The notes: a model not told the origin generated them from the letters alone. 64,000 nucleotides of DNA from Roseicella aerolata (GCF_020523605.1 NZ_JAJAQI010000011.1:1-64000), one strand, 5' to 3'. Positions 1-8,577 are shown, numbered from the stretch's first letter. Made by a program: numbers and translations.

Positions 1-119
1 CAGGACCGTCGGCACCCTCTGGGATACCATCGGCAGTCTCCTCGACCGCTTCAGTCCGAGCGAGTGCGCCGCCTACTTCCAACACTGCGGCTATGCACAG
101 TCAGGGCAATAAAGGTCTA
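1..119 (+). mobile_element. 3' end of an IS630-family insertion sequence
   Basis: The first bases encode the last residues of an IS630 transposase (next entry). A few bases after its stop, the reading changes abruptly into the end of a GGDEF domain at an ...ggtcTA/atg... junction. IS630 elements insert at and duplicate TA dinucleotides, so the right end is placed at about base 119. The rest of the element lies outside the window. The exact terminal repeat could not be checked because the left end is absent. Confidence 0.65.
2..112 (+). CDS. IS630-family transposase, C-terminal fragment (gene continues off the left edge)
   Basis: The frame open from base 2 to the TAA at 110-112 gives 36 residues starting RTVGTLWDTIGSLLDRFSPS and ending in a CGYAQSGQ tail. 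This matches the usual C-terminus of IS630/Tc1-like DDE transposases: RTV..LW..IG, then a F-x-P-x-E-C-x-x-Y-F step and a final GY. Only the tail is present, so the catalytic DDE residues cannot be seen. The gene ends about 8 bp before the inferred element end, as is usual for compact IS630 elements. It abuts a truncated GGDEF-EAL gene, so the element is probably an insertion in that gene. Confidence 0.7.
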   Translation, partial: RTVGTLWDTIGSLLDRFSPSECAAYFQHCGYAQSGQ

Positions 120-989
120 ATGACGCGCGCCGATCTGGCCCTCTACCAGTCCAAGGGCGAGGGGCGGGGCCGGTTCAATTTCTTCGTCCCCGAATTGCAG
201 GACCGGGCGGAGGCGCGGCGCGCGCTCGAACTCGGCCTGCGGGCCGCCCTGCCGCGCGGCGAGTTCACGCTCCACTACCAGCCGCAGCTCGATCTCGGCA
301 CCCGGACCCTGGCGGGGTTCGAGGCGCTGCTGCGCTGGCAGCGGCCCGGCCTCGGGCTGGTGCCACCTGCCGAGTTCATCCCGCTGGCCGAGGAGATCGG
401 GTTGATCGGCACCATCGGCGAATGGGTGCTGCGGGAGGCGACCTCGGAAGCCGCGCGCTGGCCGGCGCCGCTCCGGGTGGCGGTCAATGTGTCGCCGCCG
501 CAATTCCAGAATGGCCGGCTGGTCGGTAGCGTGCAGGCGGCGCTTGCGGCCTCCGGCCTGCCCGGCGATCGGCTGGAGTTGGAGGTGACTGAGAGCGCGC
601 TGCTCGAGGATGGCGGCTGGGGCACGATGGCGCAGCTCCAGGCGCTGAAGATGCTCGGCCTGCGCATCTCGCTCGATGATTTCGGCACGGGCTATTCCTC
701 CCTCTCGCAGCTCCGCAGCTTCCCGTTCGACCGGGTGAAGATCGACCGCAGCTTCGCCGATGACGCCGCGGTGGTGCGGGCCGTCGCGGCGCTCGGCACC
801 AGCCTCGGCATACGGACGACGGCGGAGGGGGTGGAGACGCCGGCCCAGCTGGAGCGCGTCCGCGCCGATGGCTGCACCGAGGCGCAGGGCTACCTGCTCG
901 GCCGGCCGGTGCCGGCCGGGGAGGTGCCGGAGATCATCCGCCGGCTCGGCGGCGCCGGCGCGGATCACGGCCTGGGCGAGGCGGCATGA
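120..989 (+). CDS. EAL-domain cyclic-di-GMP phosphodiesterase, N-terminally truncated by IS630
   Basis: The protein starts with the last ~20 residues of a GGDEF domain (TRADLALYQSKGEGRGRF) and continues into a complete EAL domain. Visible signature residues are FEALLRW (the EAL loop), NVSPPQF, the E of LEVTES, DDFGTGYSSL and KIDRSF, and the late E of AEGVETPAQ. These are the residues EAL phosphodiesterases use to bind two metals and hydrolyse c-di-GMP, so the EAL half looks catalytically competent. The upstream GGDEF body is missing because IS630 sequence precedes it directly. The start is uncertain: ATG at 120, or an in-frame ATG at 93 inside the insertion sequence. Its stop overlaps the BLUF gene start (ATGA), implying co-translation. 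It could be called a pseudogene of the parent GGDEF-EAL protein. Confidence 0.8.
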   Translation: MTRADLALYQSKGEGRGRFNFFVPELQDRAEARRALELGLRAALPRGEFTLHYQPQLDLGTRTLAGFEALLRWQRPGLGLVPPAEFIPLAEEIGLIGTIGEWVLREATSEAARWPAPLRVAVNVSPPQFQNGRLVGSVQAALAASGLPGDRLELEVTESALLEDGGWGTMAQLQALKMLGLRISLDDFGTGYSSLSQLRSFPFDRVKIDRSFADDAAVVRAVAALGTSLGIRTTAEGVETPAQLERVRADGCTEAQGYLLGRPVPAGEVPEIIRRLGGAGADHGLGEAA

Positions 990-1414
990 GCGGGAGAGGC
1001 CTGTTCCGGCTGGTCTATGCGAGCCGCTGCCTGCTGGAGGAAGCCGCGCTGGCCGGGGAGATCCCGCGGATCCTGGAGGTCTCCCGGCGGAACAACGCCG
1101 CCCGCGGGGTGACCGGCGCGCTGCTGTTCAGCGCGGATGCCTTCGTGCAGGCGCTGGAGGGCCCACAGGAGGGGGTGGAGCAGATCTTCGAGCGCATCCA
1201 GTGCGATCCGCGGCATGCCGAGGCGGTGGTGCTGGAGGCCGGGCCGGTCCCGGCGCGCGACTTCGCCGGCTGGTCGATGGCCTATGCCGGCCGTCGGACG
1301 GATATCCGCTTCGCGGCGCTGCAGGCGGCGCCGCGCACCGCCTCCCCGGCGATGCTGGACCTGCTGCATGGTGCGCTCGGGCGGGTCACGGCGGCGGCCG
1401 TGCCCGCCTGTTGA
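986..1414 (+). CDS. BLUF-domain blue-light sensor protein
   Basis: This 142-residue protein is a short BLUF module, a flavin (FAD)-binding blue-light receptor. Expected residues are visible: Tyr11 in LVYAS, the paired Asn36-Asn37 in SRRNNA, Gln55 in FVQALEG, and Trp96/Met98 in AGWSM. Tyr and Gln form the light-switching hydrogen-bond network with the flavin. DPRH after the helix is also typical. There is no output domain, so signalling must go through a partner. The gene overlaps the preceding EAL gene by ATGA, which suggests the partner is that phosphodiesterase, as in natural BLUF-EAL fusions. The pairing is inferred from context. Confidence 0.88.
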   Translation: MSGRGLFRLVYASRCLLEEAALAGEIPRILEVSRRNNAARGVTGALLFSADAFVQALEGPQEGVEQIFERIQCDPRHAEAVVLEAGPVPARDFAGWSMAYAGRRTDIRFAALQAAPRTASPAMLDLLHGALGRVTAAAVPAC

Positions 1415-1430
1415 ACCCGACCGCCCCGGG

Positions 1431-1476
1431 ACTCTGCGGGCGCTTTCGCCGCAGGCCCAGGCGTGACGCCAGTCCG
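1431..1476 (+). repeat. Dispersed intergenic repeat, copy 1 (second copy at 15596)
   Basis: About 43 bases closely match 15596-15639. The first 15 bases (tctgcgggcgctttc) and the later block caggcgtgacgcc are identical in both copies, with a variable middle. Both copies lie downstream of + strand genes. No function is known; the GGCG-TGA-CGCC core could form a small hairpin. Confidence 0.55.
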
Positions 1477-1615
1477 CGGCGCGGGAGGGGGGGCCCGATC
1501 CTGGCTGCTGGCCTGAACACCCGCGCCGCACGGGCGGCGGGATGCGGCCCGCCCAGGACGGGCGAGAGCGCCGCCGCCCGTGCCGGCCTCCTCCCGGCCT
1601 CGCCTGCCCCGGCGG

Positions 1616-4018
1616 CTACTGCGCCGCCCGGGCCAGGTCGGGATCGGGTGGCCGCGGCTCCGGCGGGCGCTCCACCATCACCATGGGCTGCGGGCGCGGG
1701 ATCCGGATGCCCAGCTCATCGAAGTGGAGCTTGATCCGCCGGTTGAACTCCCGCGCCACCGGCCAGCGGGCCGCCGGCTCGGTCTTCACCCGCGCCCGGA
1801 TCATCACGCCGGAATCCGCCAGCTTGTCGATGCCCCAGACATCGATGTCGTCGCGGATCAGCGGCTTCCACTTGGCCTCGGCCCGGATCTCCGCGCCGAT
1901 ATCCTTCAGCGCCTGCACCACCCGGTCGGTGTCCTCGGAATAGGCCACCGTCACGTCCAGCACCGCGAAGGCGAAATCGCGGGTCATGTTGGTCACGGTG
2001 GTCACCGCGCTGAAGGGCACGATGTGCACGCTGCCATCGGTCGCCCGCAGCTTGATGGAGCGGATGGACAGATGCTCCACCACGCCCGTGAGGCCGCCGA
2101 GCTGCACCACGTCGCCGACCGCGACCGCATCCTCCAGCAGCAGGAAGATGCCGGTGATCACGTCCCGCACTAGGCTCTGGGAGCCGAAGCCGATGGCGAG
2201 GCCGACGACGCCCGCGCCGGCCAGCAGCGGCGCGACATTGAGGCCGAGCTGGGAGAGCGAGTTCAGCACCACGAAGACCAGGATCACGGCGCCCAGCACG
2301 GTCCGCAGCATCGGCAGCAGGGTGCGCACCCGCGCGCTGCGGGCCGCCTGGCTGTCGCGCGAAAGGCGCGTCAGCCGGTTCTGGATGGCGGTGTTCGCCG
2401 CCTCCCACACCACCAGCGCCAGCACCAGCGTCATGGCGATGGAGGCGAGCGTATCGACCAGCCGCCGCCCGAGCATGCCCTGGTCGAACCAGTCCAGGCT
2501 GTTGAAGCCCCAGATCTCCAGCAGCAGCACCAGCGCGGCGAAGCCCAGCAGGATGGAGACCAGGGTCTTCAGCACCGGCACGTATTGCGCCGCGCGGGCG
2601 GAGAGGCCGGGGAAGCGCCTCGCCATCTCCGGCCCCGGGTTCAGCAGGCGGTCGAGCGACCAGAGGATCCCCTCATCCAGCGCCTTGGCCAGGCCGACGA
2701 CCAGCACGGTCAGCACCGTGCCGGTCGCCAGCCGCTGGAAGCCGTTCTCCAGCGCCAGGGCCCAGACCACCCAGGAGGCGACGAGCCAGAGGATGACCAC
2801 GACGTGCCAGATATCGGCCAGCTGGTCGCGCGCGCCCCGGAGCAGCAGCCGCGTCCCCGTCGCCTCCTCGCCCTCCGGCAACGGGTCGGCCCGCAGCACG
2901 GCGGCCACCGCCTCCCGCTGCTGCAGCACGACGCGTGCCAGCAGCAGGGAGATGAGGAGCAGCGTCAGGTTCAGGATGGCGTCATAGGCCGCCCAGGGCA
3001 GGCCGAGCAGCAGCCCCGCCTCCGCAAGGGCATAGCCGCTGACGCCGACCATCAGCAGCAGCCGCAGCCAGCGGATGCCGGCCGCCGCCGCCTCGCTCGA
3101 GCAGGGGATGAGCCGGAGGTGGTTGGAGGCGGGAGAGAGCAGCATGCGCGCCGCGGCGAAGGCCGCCCGCGCGCCCATGTAGGTATGCGCCATCATCAGC
3201 CCGACCAGCCGGGTGGTCGGCAGCGGCTGCATCAGCCCGAACAGCCCGTAGACCGCCAGGCCGAAGCCCGCGATCGGCAGCAGGTCCAGCAGCAGCCGGC
3301 CGACCACCAGCGGCACGCGCTTCAGCCAGGTCCAGGGCGTGCCGTTCACCGGCGGCGCCGCCGCATCCAGCCAGCGCCGGGCCGGGGTGACGGCGCGCAC
3401 CACCAGCCACTCCACCAGGAGGCCGAGGCCGAGCAGCACCAGCAGCTTCCAGGCGGCATCCATCAGCCGGGTCTGGGAGACGGGATCCCGCAGCATCCCG
3501 GTCGCGGCCGCCCAGAGCGCCGGCAGGTCGGCCATGGAGCGGATGGCGGTCAGCACCGAGTCGGACAGGCTGCCGATGCGGCCCGAGAGGCCGGCGAGGA
3601 GCTGCGCCCCGACGGTATTGGGGGCGATCAGCGGCTCGGCCGCCGGGGCCGGCTCGGCCGGCGCCGGGGCGGGCGCCGGGGCGGGTGCGGACGCGGCCGG
3701 GGCGGGCGCCGGCGGCGGCGTCGCCTCGGCCCCCTCGGCGGCCGGGGCGTTGGTCGGGGTGGGGGCGGCCGGCCCGGGGGCCCGGGACGGGGCGGGAGCC
3801 GCCGCCGCCGGGGCAGCGCCCGGGGCGGCCGCCCGGCCGGCGGCCGCCAGCGCCTCCAGCGTACGGAGCAGCTCGGCCCGCCGCGCCTCGTCCCGCAGCA
3901 GCGCCGCCGCGCGGTCGAGATCCGCCGGGGTCAGTCCGGCCGGCTGCGCGAGCGCGCCGCCACCCGCCAGCCCCGGCAGCAGGGCCAGGCCCAGGAGCAG
4001 AATTCGAAGAAGTCTCAT
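1616..4018 (-). CDS. MscS-family mechanosensitive ion channel (large, YbiO/YnaI-like)
   Basis: The 800-residue inner-membrane protein begins with a signal peptide (MRLLRILLLGLALLPGLAGGGALAQ), followed by an Ala/Pro-rich periplasmic stretch to about residue 130. Several hydrophobic helices and a C-terminal MscS core follow. The pore helix and following beta domain are recognisable: LLAGAGVVGLAIGFGSQSLV, then DVITGIFLLLEDAVAVGDVV and GVVEHLSIRSIKLRATDGS. The Gly/Ala-rich packing helix and the GDVV/RS.....DG motif are diagnostic. Such channels release solutes on hypo-osmotic shock. The gene is transcribed toward the EAL/BLUF pair and stands alone. The long proline/alanine linker is unusual in composition but common in GC-rich alphaproteobacteria. 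Confidence 0.88.
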   Translation of the reverse strand: MRLLRILLLGLALLPGLAGGGALAQPAGLTPADLDRAAALLRDEARRAELLRTLEALAAAGRAAAPGAAPAAAAPAPSRAPGPAAPTPTNAPAAEGAEATPPPAPAPAASAPAPAPAPAPAEPAPAAEPLIAPNTVGAQLLAGLSGRIGSLSDSVLTAIRSMADLPALWAAATGMLRDPVSQTRLMDAAWKLLVLLGLGLLVEWLVVRAVTPARRWLDAAAPPVNGTPWTWLKRVPLVVGRLLLDLLPIAGFGLAVYGLFGLMQPLPTTRLVGLMMAHTYMGARAAFAAARMLLSPASNHLRLIPCSSEAAAAGIRWLRLLLMVGVSGYALAEAGLLLGLPWAAYDAILNLTLLLISLLLARVVLQQREAVAAVLRADPLPEGEEATGTRLLLRGARDQLADIWHVVVILWLVASWVVWALALENGFQRLATGTVLTVLVVGLAKALDEGILWSLDRLLNPGPEMARRFPGLSARAAQYVPVLKTLVSILLGFAALVLLLEIWGFNSLDWFDQGMLGRRLVDTLASIAMTLVLALVVWEAANTAIQNRLTRLSRDSQAARSARVRTLLPMLRTVLGAVILVFVVLNSLSQLGLNVAPLLAGAGVVGLAIGFGSQSLVRDVITGIFLLLEDAVAVGDVVQLGGLTGVVEHLSIRSIKLRATDGSVHIVPFSAVTTVTNMTRDFAFAVLDVTVAYSEDTDRVVQALKDIGAEIRAEAKWKPLIRDDIDVWGIDKLADSGVMIRARVKTEPAARWPVAREFNRRIKLHFDELGIRIPRPQPMVMVERPPEPRPPDPDLARAAQ

Positions 4019-4139
4019 GTGGCGGGGAGCAAGCCCATGACCCCCGCCGGGTCAAGCACGGACTCTCGCCGCCATGGTCCGTCACGCTTCCGCAAGATCT
4101 CACCTTGCCGCGAGCAGCCCGGGTGGACGCCATGCCGGG

Positions 4140-5354
4140 ATGGCGCCAGCATACCCCGGCATGCCCGAGACCCGTGGCCCCTCGATCTGGCTGGTGATGC
4201 TCGCCCTGCTGGGGACGCACCTGGCCGGGATGGGCGCCTTCCTGACCCTGCCCGTGCTGGCGCCGCCGATCGCGGCGGAGCTCGGCATCCCGGCGAGCCT
4301 CGCCGGCTTCAACACCTCCCTCGCCTATGGCGGGGCGCTGCTCTCCGGCCCCTTCGCCCAGGGGCTGCTGCGACGCCATGGCGGCATCCGGGTCTCCCAG
4401 GGCTGCCTGGTGGTGATCGGGATCGGCATCGCGCTGGCGGTGCTGGGGCACCCGCTGGCGCTCATCGCCTCGGCCGTGGTGGCCGGCATCGGGCACGGGC
4501 CGCTGACCCCGGCCGGCAGCCATGTGCTGGCGGCGCGCACCCCGGACCGCATCCGCAGCCTGATCTTCAGCCTGAAGCAGACCGGCGTGCCGGCCGGGGC
4601 CATGCTGGTGGCGGCCGTCGCCCCGCTGGTCGGCAGCGCCTTCGGCTGGCGGGCGGGGGTGCTGACCATCGCCGGCTTCGCCCTGCTGCTGGCGCTCGCC
4701 CTGCAGCCGCTGCGCGCCACGCTGGATGCCGACCGCGACCCCGGCGCCACGGCCGAGAGCCCCTGGCGGGAGGCGCTGGCGAGCCTCGCCCTGCTGCGGA
4801 CCGAGCGCCGCCTGCGGGCGCTGACCATCACCGCCTGCTGCCTCGGCATCGGGCAATTCGCCTTCTTCACCTTCTTCGTGGTCTGGCAGGTCGAGACGCT
4901 CCGGACGCCGCTGGTGGAGGCCGGGGCGCGCCTCGCCCTCGGCCAGGTGGCGGGCATCGCCGGGCGCATCCTCTGGGCGCTGGCGGCGGACCGCTTCGGG
5001 GCGCGGCCGGTGCTGTGCCTGCTCTCGGCCGGCGCCGGCCTCGCGGCCCTCGGCCTCGCACTGGGCGGGCCGGGCTGGCCGGCGGTGGCGGTGATCGGGC
5101 TCGGCCTTGCCATGGGGGCGACGGCGGTGGGCTGGACCGGGCTGCTGCTGGCCGAGATCGCCCGGGTGGCGCCGCGCGGCCGGGTGGGTGGCGCCACCTC
5201 CGCCATGGGCTTCGCCATGGGGCTGACGCTGCTGGTGGCGCCGAGCGCCATGTCGCTGACCATCCAGGCGACCGGCGGCTATGCCGCGGCGTTCGGTCTC
5301 TGCGTCGCGGCGGCGGCGCTGGCCTTCCTGGTGCTCCGCGCCATGCGGGACTAG
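4140..5354 (+). CDS. MFS transporter
   Basis: About 404 residues with roughly 12 hydrophobic helices make this a Major Facilitator Superfamily carrier. Helix 1 follows RGPSIWLVMLALLGTHLAGM, and the helix 2-3 loop carries a degenerate MFS signature around AQGLLRRHGGIR. RSLIFSLKQTGVPAGA is the MFS motif of helix 5. The substrate cannot be told from the sequence. Three in-frame ATGs are possible: 4074, 4140 and 4161. The segment before 4140 is Ser/His/Arg-rich and not membrane-like, so 4140 (or 4161) is preferred. The TAG stop is the first part of a ~100-bp dispersed repeat (5352-5455). Confidence 0.85.
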   Translation: MAPAYPGMPETRGPSIWLVMLALLGTHLAGMGAFLTLPVLAPPIAAELGIPASLAGFNTSLAYGGALLSGPFAQGLLRRHGGIRVSQGCLVVIGIGIALAVLGHPLALIASAVVAGIGHGPLTPAGSHVLAARTPDRIRSLIFSLKQTGVPAGAMLVAAVAPLVGSAFGWRAGVLTIAGFALLLALALQPLRATLDADRDPGATAESPWREALASLALLRTERRLRALTITACCLGIGQFAFFTFFVVWQVETLRTPLVEAGARLALGQVAGIAGRILWALAADRFGARPVLCLLSAGAGLAALGLALGGPGWPAVAVIGLGLAMGATAVGWTGLLLAEIARVAPRGRVGGATSAMGFAMGLTLLVAPSAMSLTIQATGGYAAAFGLCVAAAALAFLVLRAMRD

Positions 5355-5455
5355 AGCGGATCGCGGACGGACGTGAACGCCCGGGAGCGTGAATCTGCTC
5401 GAAAAACAAAGACCTACAGCGGATTGCGTTCAGATATGAACGCAATCCGCTGTAG
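5352..5455 (+). repeat. Composite palindromic repeat, copy 1, beginning at the MFS stop codon
   Basis: The element starts TAGAGCGGATCGCGG at the stop codon of the MFS gene and ends in a perfect 19-bp inverted repeat: ctacagcggattgcgttca, loop gata, then the exact complement at 5437-5455. Related copies lie at 40907-41007 (inverted), 55449-55554 and 61847-61941. The hairpin may act as a 3' mRNA end or processing site; it has no T tract. The repeat family is evident from the sequence; its role is inferred. Confidence 0.8.
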
Positions 5456-5496
5456 GCGCCGCCGCCCCGCATTGCGGTTTTCCCCGAGCCTTCTAG

Positions 5497-5700
5497 ATGG
5501 ACCCCATGACGACATTTCTCACCATCCTCGTCGGCGTCGCGATGCTGGCCACCCTCGGGGTCATGCTGGCCGGCATGCTGGGCCTGACGCGGTCCGAGGG
5601 GAACGCGGGGCGCTCCAACACGCTGATGCGCTGGCGGGTGATCCTGCAGGGGGTGACACTGGTGCTCTTCATGCTCCTCCTCCTGCTCACCCGGCACTGA
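5497..5700 (+). CDS. HIG1-like twin-transmembrane protein
   Basis: A 67-residue protein with two hydrophobic segments (about residues 5-27 and 47-64) separated by a polar loop ending LMRWRVILQG. This two-helix layout and the R..LMR.R...Q motif match the HIG1/'twin transmembrane' family often found just upstream of etfBA in Rhodospirillales. HIG1 proteins associate with respiratory complexes in mitochondria; the bacterial role is not established. An alternative start ATG lies at 5506. The gene precedes etfB by 169 bp, which contain a good promoter, so it is probably not strictly in the etf operon. Confidence 0.75.
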   Translation: MDPMTTFLTILVGVAMLATLGVMLAGMLGLTRSEGNAGRSNTLMRWRVILQGVTLVLFMLLLLLTRH

Positions 5701-5711
5701 GGGCCGCCGTT

Positions 5712-5741
5712 TTGACAGGCTGCGCCGCCCCGCCTTATTTT
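5712..5741 (+). promoter_or_regulatory. Predicted sigma70-type promoter of etfBA
   Basis: TTGACA (5712-5717), an 18-bp spacer and TATTTT (5736-5741) lie upstream of etfB. The -35 is a perfect consensus in otherwise GC-dominated sequence. Transcription would start near 5748, giving a ~120-nt leader before the etfB ATG at 5870. Confidence 0.55.
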
Positions 5742-5869
5742 GCCGCCGGGTTTGCGCGGGGCGGGCCACCGCCCTCCGGGTGCGGCTGCCGCCCGAGCGC
5801 CGGAGACCAACCCACGGCCGCCCGGCGGGCCGCGGGGCACAGCAACAAAGCTAGGAAACGGCAGAGGCG

Positions 5870-6619
5870 ATGAAGCTCCTCGTCCCCGTCAAGCGGGTGG
5901 TGGACTACAACGTGAAGGTCCGCGTGAAGGCGGACGGCACGGGCGTCGAGACCGCGAACGTCAAGATGTCGATGAATCCCTTCGACGAGATCGCGGTCGA
6001 GGAAGCCGTGCGCCTGAAGGAGAAGGGCGTGGCGACCGAGATCATCGCGATCTCGGCCGGCCCCTCGGCCTGCCAGGAGCAGATCCGTACCGCCCTCGCC
6101 ATGGGCGCGGACCGCGGCATCCTGATCGAGCATGACGGCGTGCTGGAGCCGCTGGCGGTGGCCAAGCTGCTCAAGGCCGTGATCGCCAAGGAGAGCCCGG
6201 ATCTCGTCATCCTCGGCAAGCAGGCGATCGACGACGACATGAACGCCACCGGCCAGATGCTGGCGGCGCTGCTCGGCTGGCCGCAGGGCACCTATATTTC
6301 GAAGGTCGAGCCGGCCGATGGCGGGCTCAAGATCACCCGCGAGGTGGATGGCGGGCTCGAGATGCTGCAGCTCAAGCTGCCGGCGATCGTGACCACCGAC
6401 CTGCGGCTGAACGAGCCGCGCTACGCCTCCCTGCCCAACATCATGAAGGCGCGCAAGAAGCCGATCGAGACGCTGAAGCCGGCCGATCTCGGCGTCGATG
6501 TCTCCCCGCGCCTGACGGTGGTGAAGGTGGAGGAGCCGCCGAAGCGCCAGGCCGGCAAGAAGGTCGGCTCGGTGCAGGAGCTGGTCGAGAAGCTGCGCAA
6601 CGAAGCGAAGGTGATCTGA
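5870..6619 (+). CDS. etfB: Electron transfer flavoprotein, beta subunit
   Basis: EtfB (249 residues) is the AMP-binding subunit of the soluble ETF heterodimer. It passes electrons from acyl-CoA and other dehydrogenases to ETF-ubiquinone oxidoreductase. The full-length match is clear: [20 protein letters not shown] at the start, then [18 protein letters not shown], the nucleotide-binding [18 protein letters not shown], and the typical [24 protein letters not shown]-like stretch near residue 185. Length is normal for the family. An A/G-rich leader (ctaggaaacggcagaggcg) precedes the ATG. The stop is only 2 bp from etfA, so the two subunits are made from one transcript. Confidence 0.97.
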   Translation: MKLLVPVKRVVDYNVKVRVKADGTGVETANVKMSMNPFDEIAVEEAVRLKEKGVATEIIAISAGPSACQEQIRTALAMGADRGILIEHDGVLEPLAVAKLLKAVIAKESPDLVILGKQAIDDDMNATGQMLAALLGWPQGTYISKVEPADGGLKITREVDGGLEMLQLKLPAIVTTDLRLNEPRYASLPNIMKARKKPIETLKPADLGVDVSPRLTVVKVEEPPKRQAGKKVGSVQELVEKLRNEAKVI

Positions 6620-6621
6620 TC

Positions 6622-7551
6622 ATGGCGGTCCTGGTTCTGGTCGACCACGACGGGTCGGCCGTGACGCAGCCCACGCGCAGCACGGTGGCGGCGGCGCAGA
6701 CGCTGGGTGAGGTGCATGCGCTGGTCCTCGGCGCGGCCGAGGCGGCGCAGTCGGCGGCGAAGCTGCCGGGCGTTGCCAAGGTGCTGCATTCCGACGCGGC
6801 GCAGTACGCGAACGGGCTGGCGGAGCCGATCGCGGCGCTGCTGGTCGCCCTCGCGCCCGGCTACTCCCACCTGCTGGCCCCGGCCTCGGCCGCCGGCAAG
6901 AACGTGATGCCGCGCGCCGCCGCGCTGCTCGACGTGCAGGTGATCTCGGACATCGCCGGCGTGGTGGATGCCGATACCTTCGTCCGGCCGATCTATGCCG
7001 GCAACGCGCTGGCCACCGTGAAGTCGGCCGATGCGAAGAAGGTCATCACCGTCCGCGCCGCGAGCTTCGACCCTGTGCCCGCCGAAGGCGGCAGCGCCGC
7101 CGTCGAGGCCGCGCCGGCGGCGGAGGATCCGGGCCTCGCGACCTTCCTGGGTGCCGAGATCGTGAAGTCCGAGCGGCCGGAGCTGACCGCGGCCCGCATC
7201 GTCGTCTCGGGCGGCCGCGCCATGGGCTCGGCCGAGAATTTCCACATCATCGAGAGCGTGGCGGACAAGCTGGGCGCCGCGGTCGGCGCCTCCCGCGCCG
7301 CGGTCGATGCCGGCTACGCGCCGAACGACCACCAGGTCGGCCAGACCGGCAAGATCGTGGCGCCGGACCTCTACATCGCGGTCGGCATCTCGGGCGCCAT
7401 CCAGCACCTGGCCGGCATGAAGGACAGCAAGGTCATCGTCGCCATCAACAAGGATGAGGAAGCGCCGATCTTCCAGGTGGCCGATTACGGCCTGGTCGGC
7501 GACCTGTTCAAGGTGATGCCGGAATTCGAGGCCGAGCTGGCCAAGAAGTAG
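6622..7551 (+). CDS. etfA: Electron transfer flavoprotein, alpha subunit
   Basis: EtfA (309 residues) holds the FAD of the ETF dimer. The N-terminal domain (to about residue 190) shows the usual [10 protein letters not shown] and [17 protein letters not shown]. The FAD domain contains the [18 protein letters not shown] motif, [27 protein letters not shown] and [17 protein letters not shown], all typical. [22 protein letters not shown] near the end completes the family signature. It is followed by a strong terminator at 7570-7609, closing an etfBA operon. The next gene downstream encodes 3-hydroxybutyryl-CoA dehydrogenase, consistent with fatty-acid or butanoyl-CoA oxidation. Confidence 0.97.
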   Translation: MAVLVLVDHDGSAVTQPTRSTVAAAQTLGEVHALVLGAAEAAQSAAKLPGVAKVLHSDAAQYANGLAEPIAALLVALAPGYSHLLAPASAAGKNVMPRAAALLDVQVISDIAGVVDADTFVRPIYAGNALATVKSADAKKVITVRAASFDPVPAEGGSAAVEAAPAAEDPGLATFLGAEIVKSERPELTAARIVVSGGRAMGSAENFHIIESVADKLGAAVGASRAAVDAGYAPNDHQVGQTGKIVAPDLYIAVGISGAIQHLAGMKDSKVIVAINKDEEAPIFQVADYGLVGDLFKVMPEFEAELAKK

Positions 7552-7569
7552 GGCTCGCCCGGGGAGAGG

Positions 7570-7609
7570 AGGCCGCCGACGCCAGCCAGCGTCCGGCGGC
7601 CTTTTTCTT
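7570..7609 (+). terminator. Rho-independent terminator after etfA
   Basis: A GC-rich stem (aggccgccgacgc pairing with gcgtccggcggcct, one bulge, short loop) is followed directly by tttttctt. It lies 18 bp after the etfA stop and separates etfBA from the dehydrogenase gene. Confidence 0.85.
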
Positions 7610-7690
7610 GTCCGCGGCCCCGAAGCGGAACGGCCGGCCCCTCCGGAAGCGGCGCCGGCGATGCAAGACAGGCAAGGTGGGGAAGACATC

Positions 7691-8569
7691 ATGGCCAAGG
7701 TTCAGAAACTCGGCGTCATCGGCGCCGGCCTGATGGGCAACGGCATCGCGCATGTGGCGGCGCTCTCGGGCGTGCCGGTGGTGCTGGTGGACATCCACCA
7801 GCCGGCGCTCGACAAGGCGCTGTCCACCATCGCGAAGAACCTGGACCGGCAGGCCAGCAAGGGCACGATCCCGGCCGGGGCGAAGGAGCAGGCGCTGGAG
7901 CGGATCACCGCCGGCACCAATTACAAGCTCTTCGCCGATTGCGACCTGGTGATCGAGGCGGCGACCGAGAACGAGGAAATCAAGAAGAAGATCTTTGCGA
8001 GTCTCTGCCCGCAGTTGGGGCCCGAGGCGCTGATCGCCAGCAATACATCCTCCATCCCCATCACCCGCCTCGGCGCCGCCACCGACCGGCCGGGCAAGTT
8101 CGTCGGCATGCATTTCTTCAACCCCGTGCCGATGATGAAGCTGGTCGAGGTGATCCGCGGCCTGGCGACCGAGGAGGAGACGGTCGCGACCGTCACGGCG
8201 CTGGCCGAGACGATGGGCAAGACGGTGGTGGCGGCGGCCGACTACCCGGCCTTCGTCGTCAACCGCATCCTCTGCCCGATGCTGAACGAGGCGATCTTCG
8301 CCCTGATGGAGGGCGTGGGCGATGTCCGCGCCATCGATGCGGGCATGAAGCTCGGCGCCAACCACCCGATGGGGCCGCTCGAGCTCTCCGACTTCGTCGG
8401 GCTCGACACCCTCCATTCCGTGCTGAAGGTGCTGCATGAGGGGCTGGGCGACCCGAAATACCGGCCCTGCCCGCTGCTGGCGAAATATGTCGAGGCCGGC
8501 TGGCTCGGCCGGAAGTCGGGCAAGGGCTTCTACGACTACTCGACCAACCCGCCGACGCCGACGCGCTGA
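7691..8569 (+). CDS. hbd: 3-hydroxybutyryl-CoA dehydrogenase
   Basis: This 292-residue enzyme belongs to the 3-hydroxyacyl-CoA dehydrogenase family (oxidation of 3-hydroxybutanoyl-CoA to acetoacetyl-CoA with NAD(P)+). The Rossmann motif GVIGAGLMGNGIAHV is at residues 8-22. IEAATENEEIKKKIF, ASNTSSIPIT (catalytic Ser/Asn region), and GMHFFNPVPMMKLVEVI with the catalytic His follow. The C-terminal domain carries DYPAFVVNRILCPMLNEAI and GANHPMGPLELSDFVGLDT. ATG at 7691 is preferred over 7661 because a purine-rich gtggggaag lies just before it and the Rossmann fold begins a few residues in. Its position after etfBA is a common alphaproteobacterial arrangement. Confidence 0.95.
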   Translation: MAKVQKLGVIGAGLMGNGIAHVAALSGVPVVLVDIHQPALDKALSTIAKNLDRQASKGTIPAGAKEQALERITAGTNYKLFADCDLVIEAATENEEIKKKIFASLCPQLGPEALIASNTSSIPITRLGAATDRPGKFVGMHFFNPVPMMKLVEVIRGLATEEETVATVTALAETMGKTVVAAADYPAFVVNRILCPMLNEAIFALMEGVGDVRAIDAGMKLGANHPMGPLELSDFVGLDTLHSVLKVLHEGLGDPKYRPCPLLAKYVEAGWLGRKSGKGFYDYSTNPPTPTR

Positions 8570-8577
8570 GGCGGCGC

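Noticed and set aside
2585-5392. 935-codon + strand open frame over the MscS and MFS genes
   Set aside because: Its composition is Arg/Gly/Gln-rich and it is opposite or out of frame to two well-recognised genes; long antisense frames are expected at this GC content.
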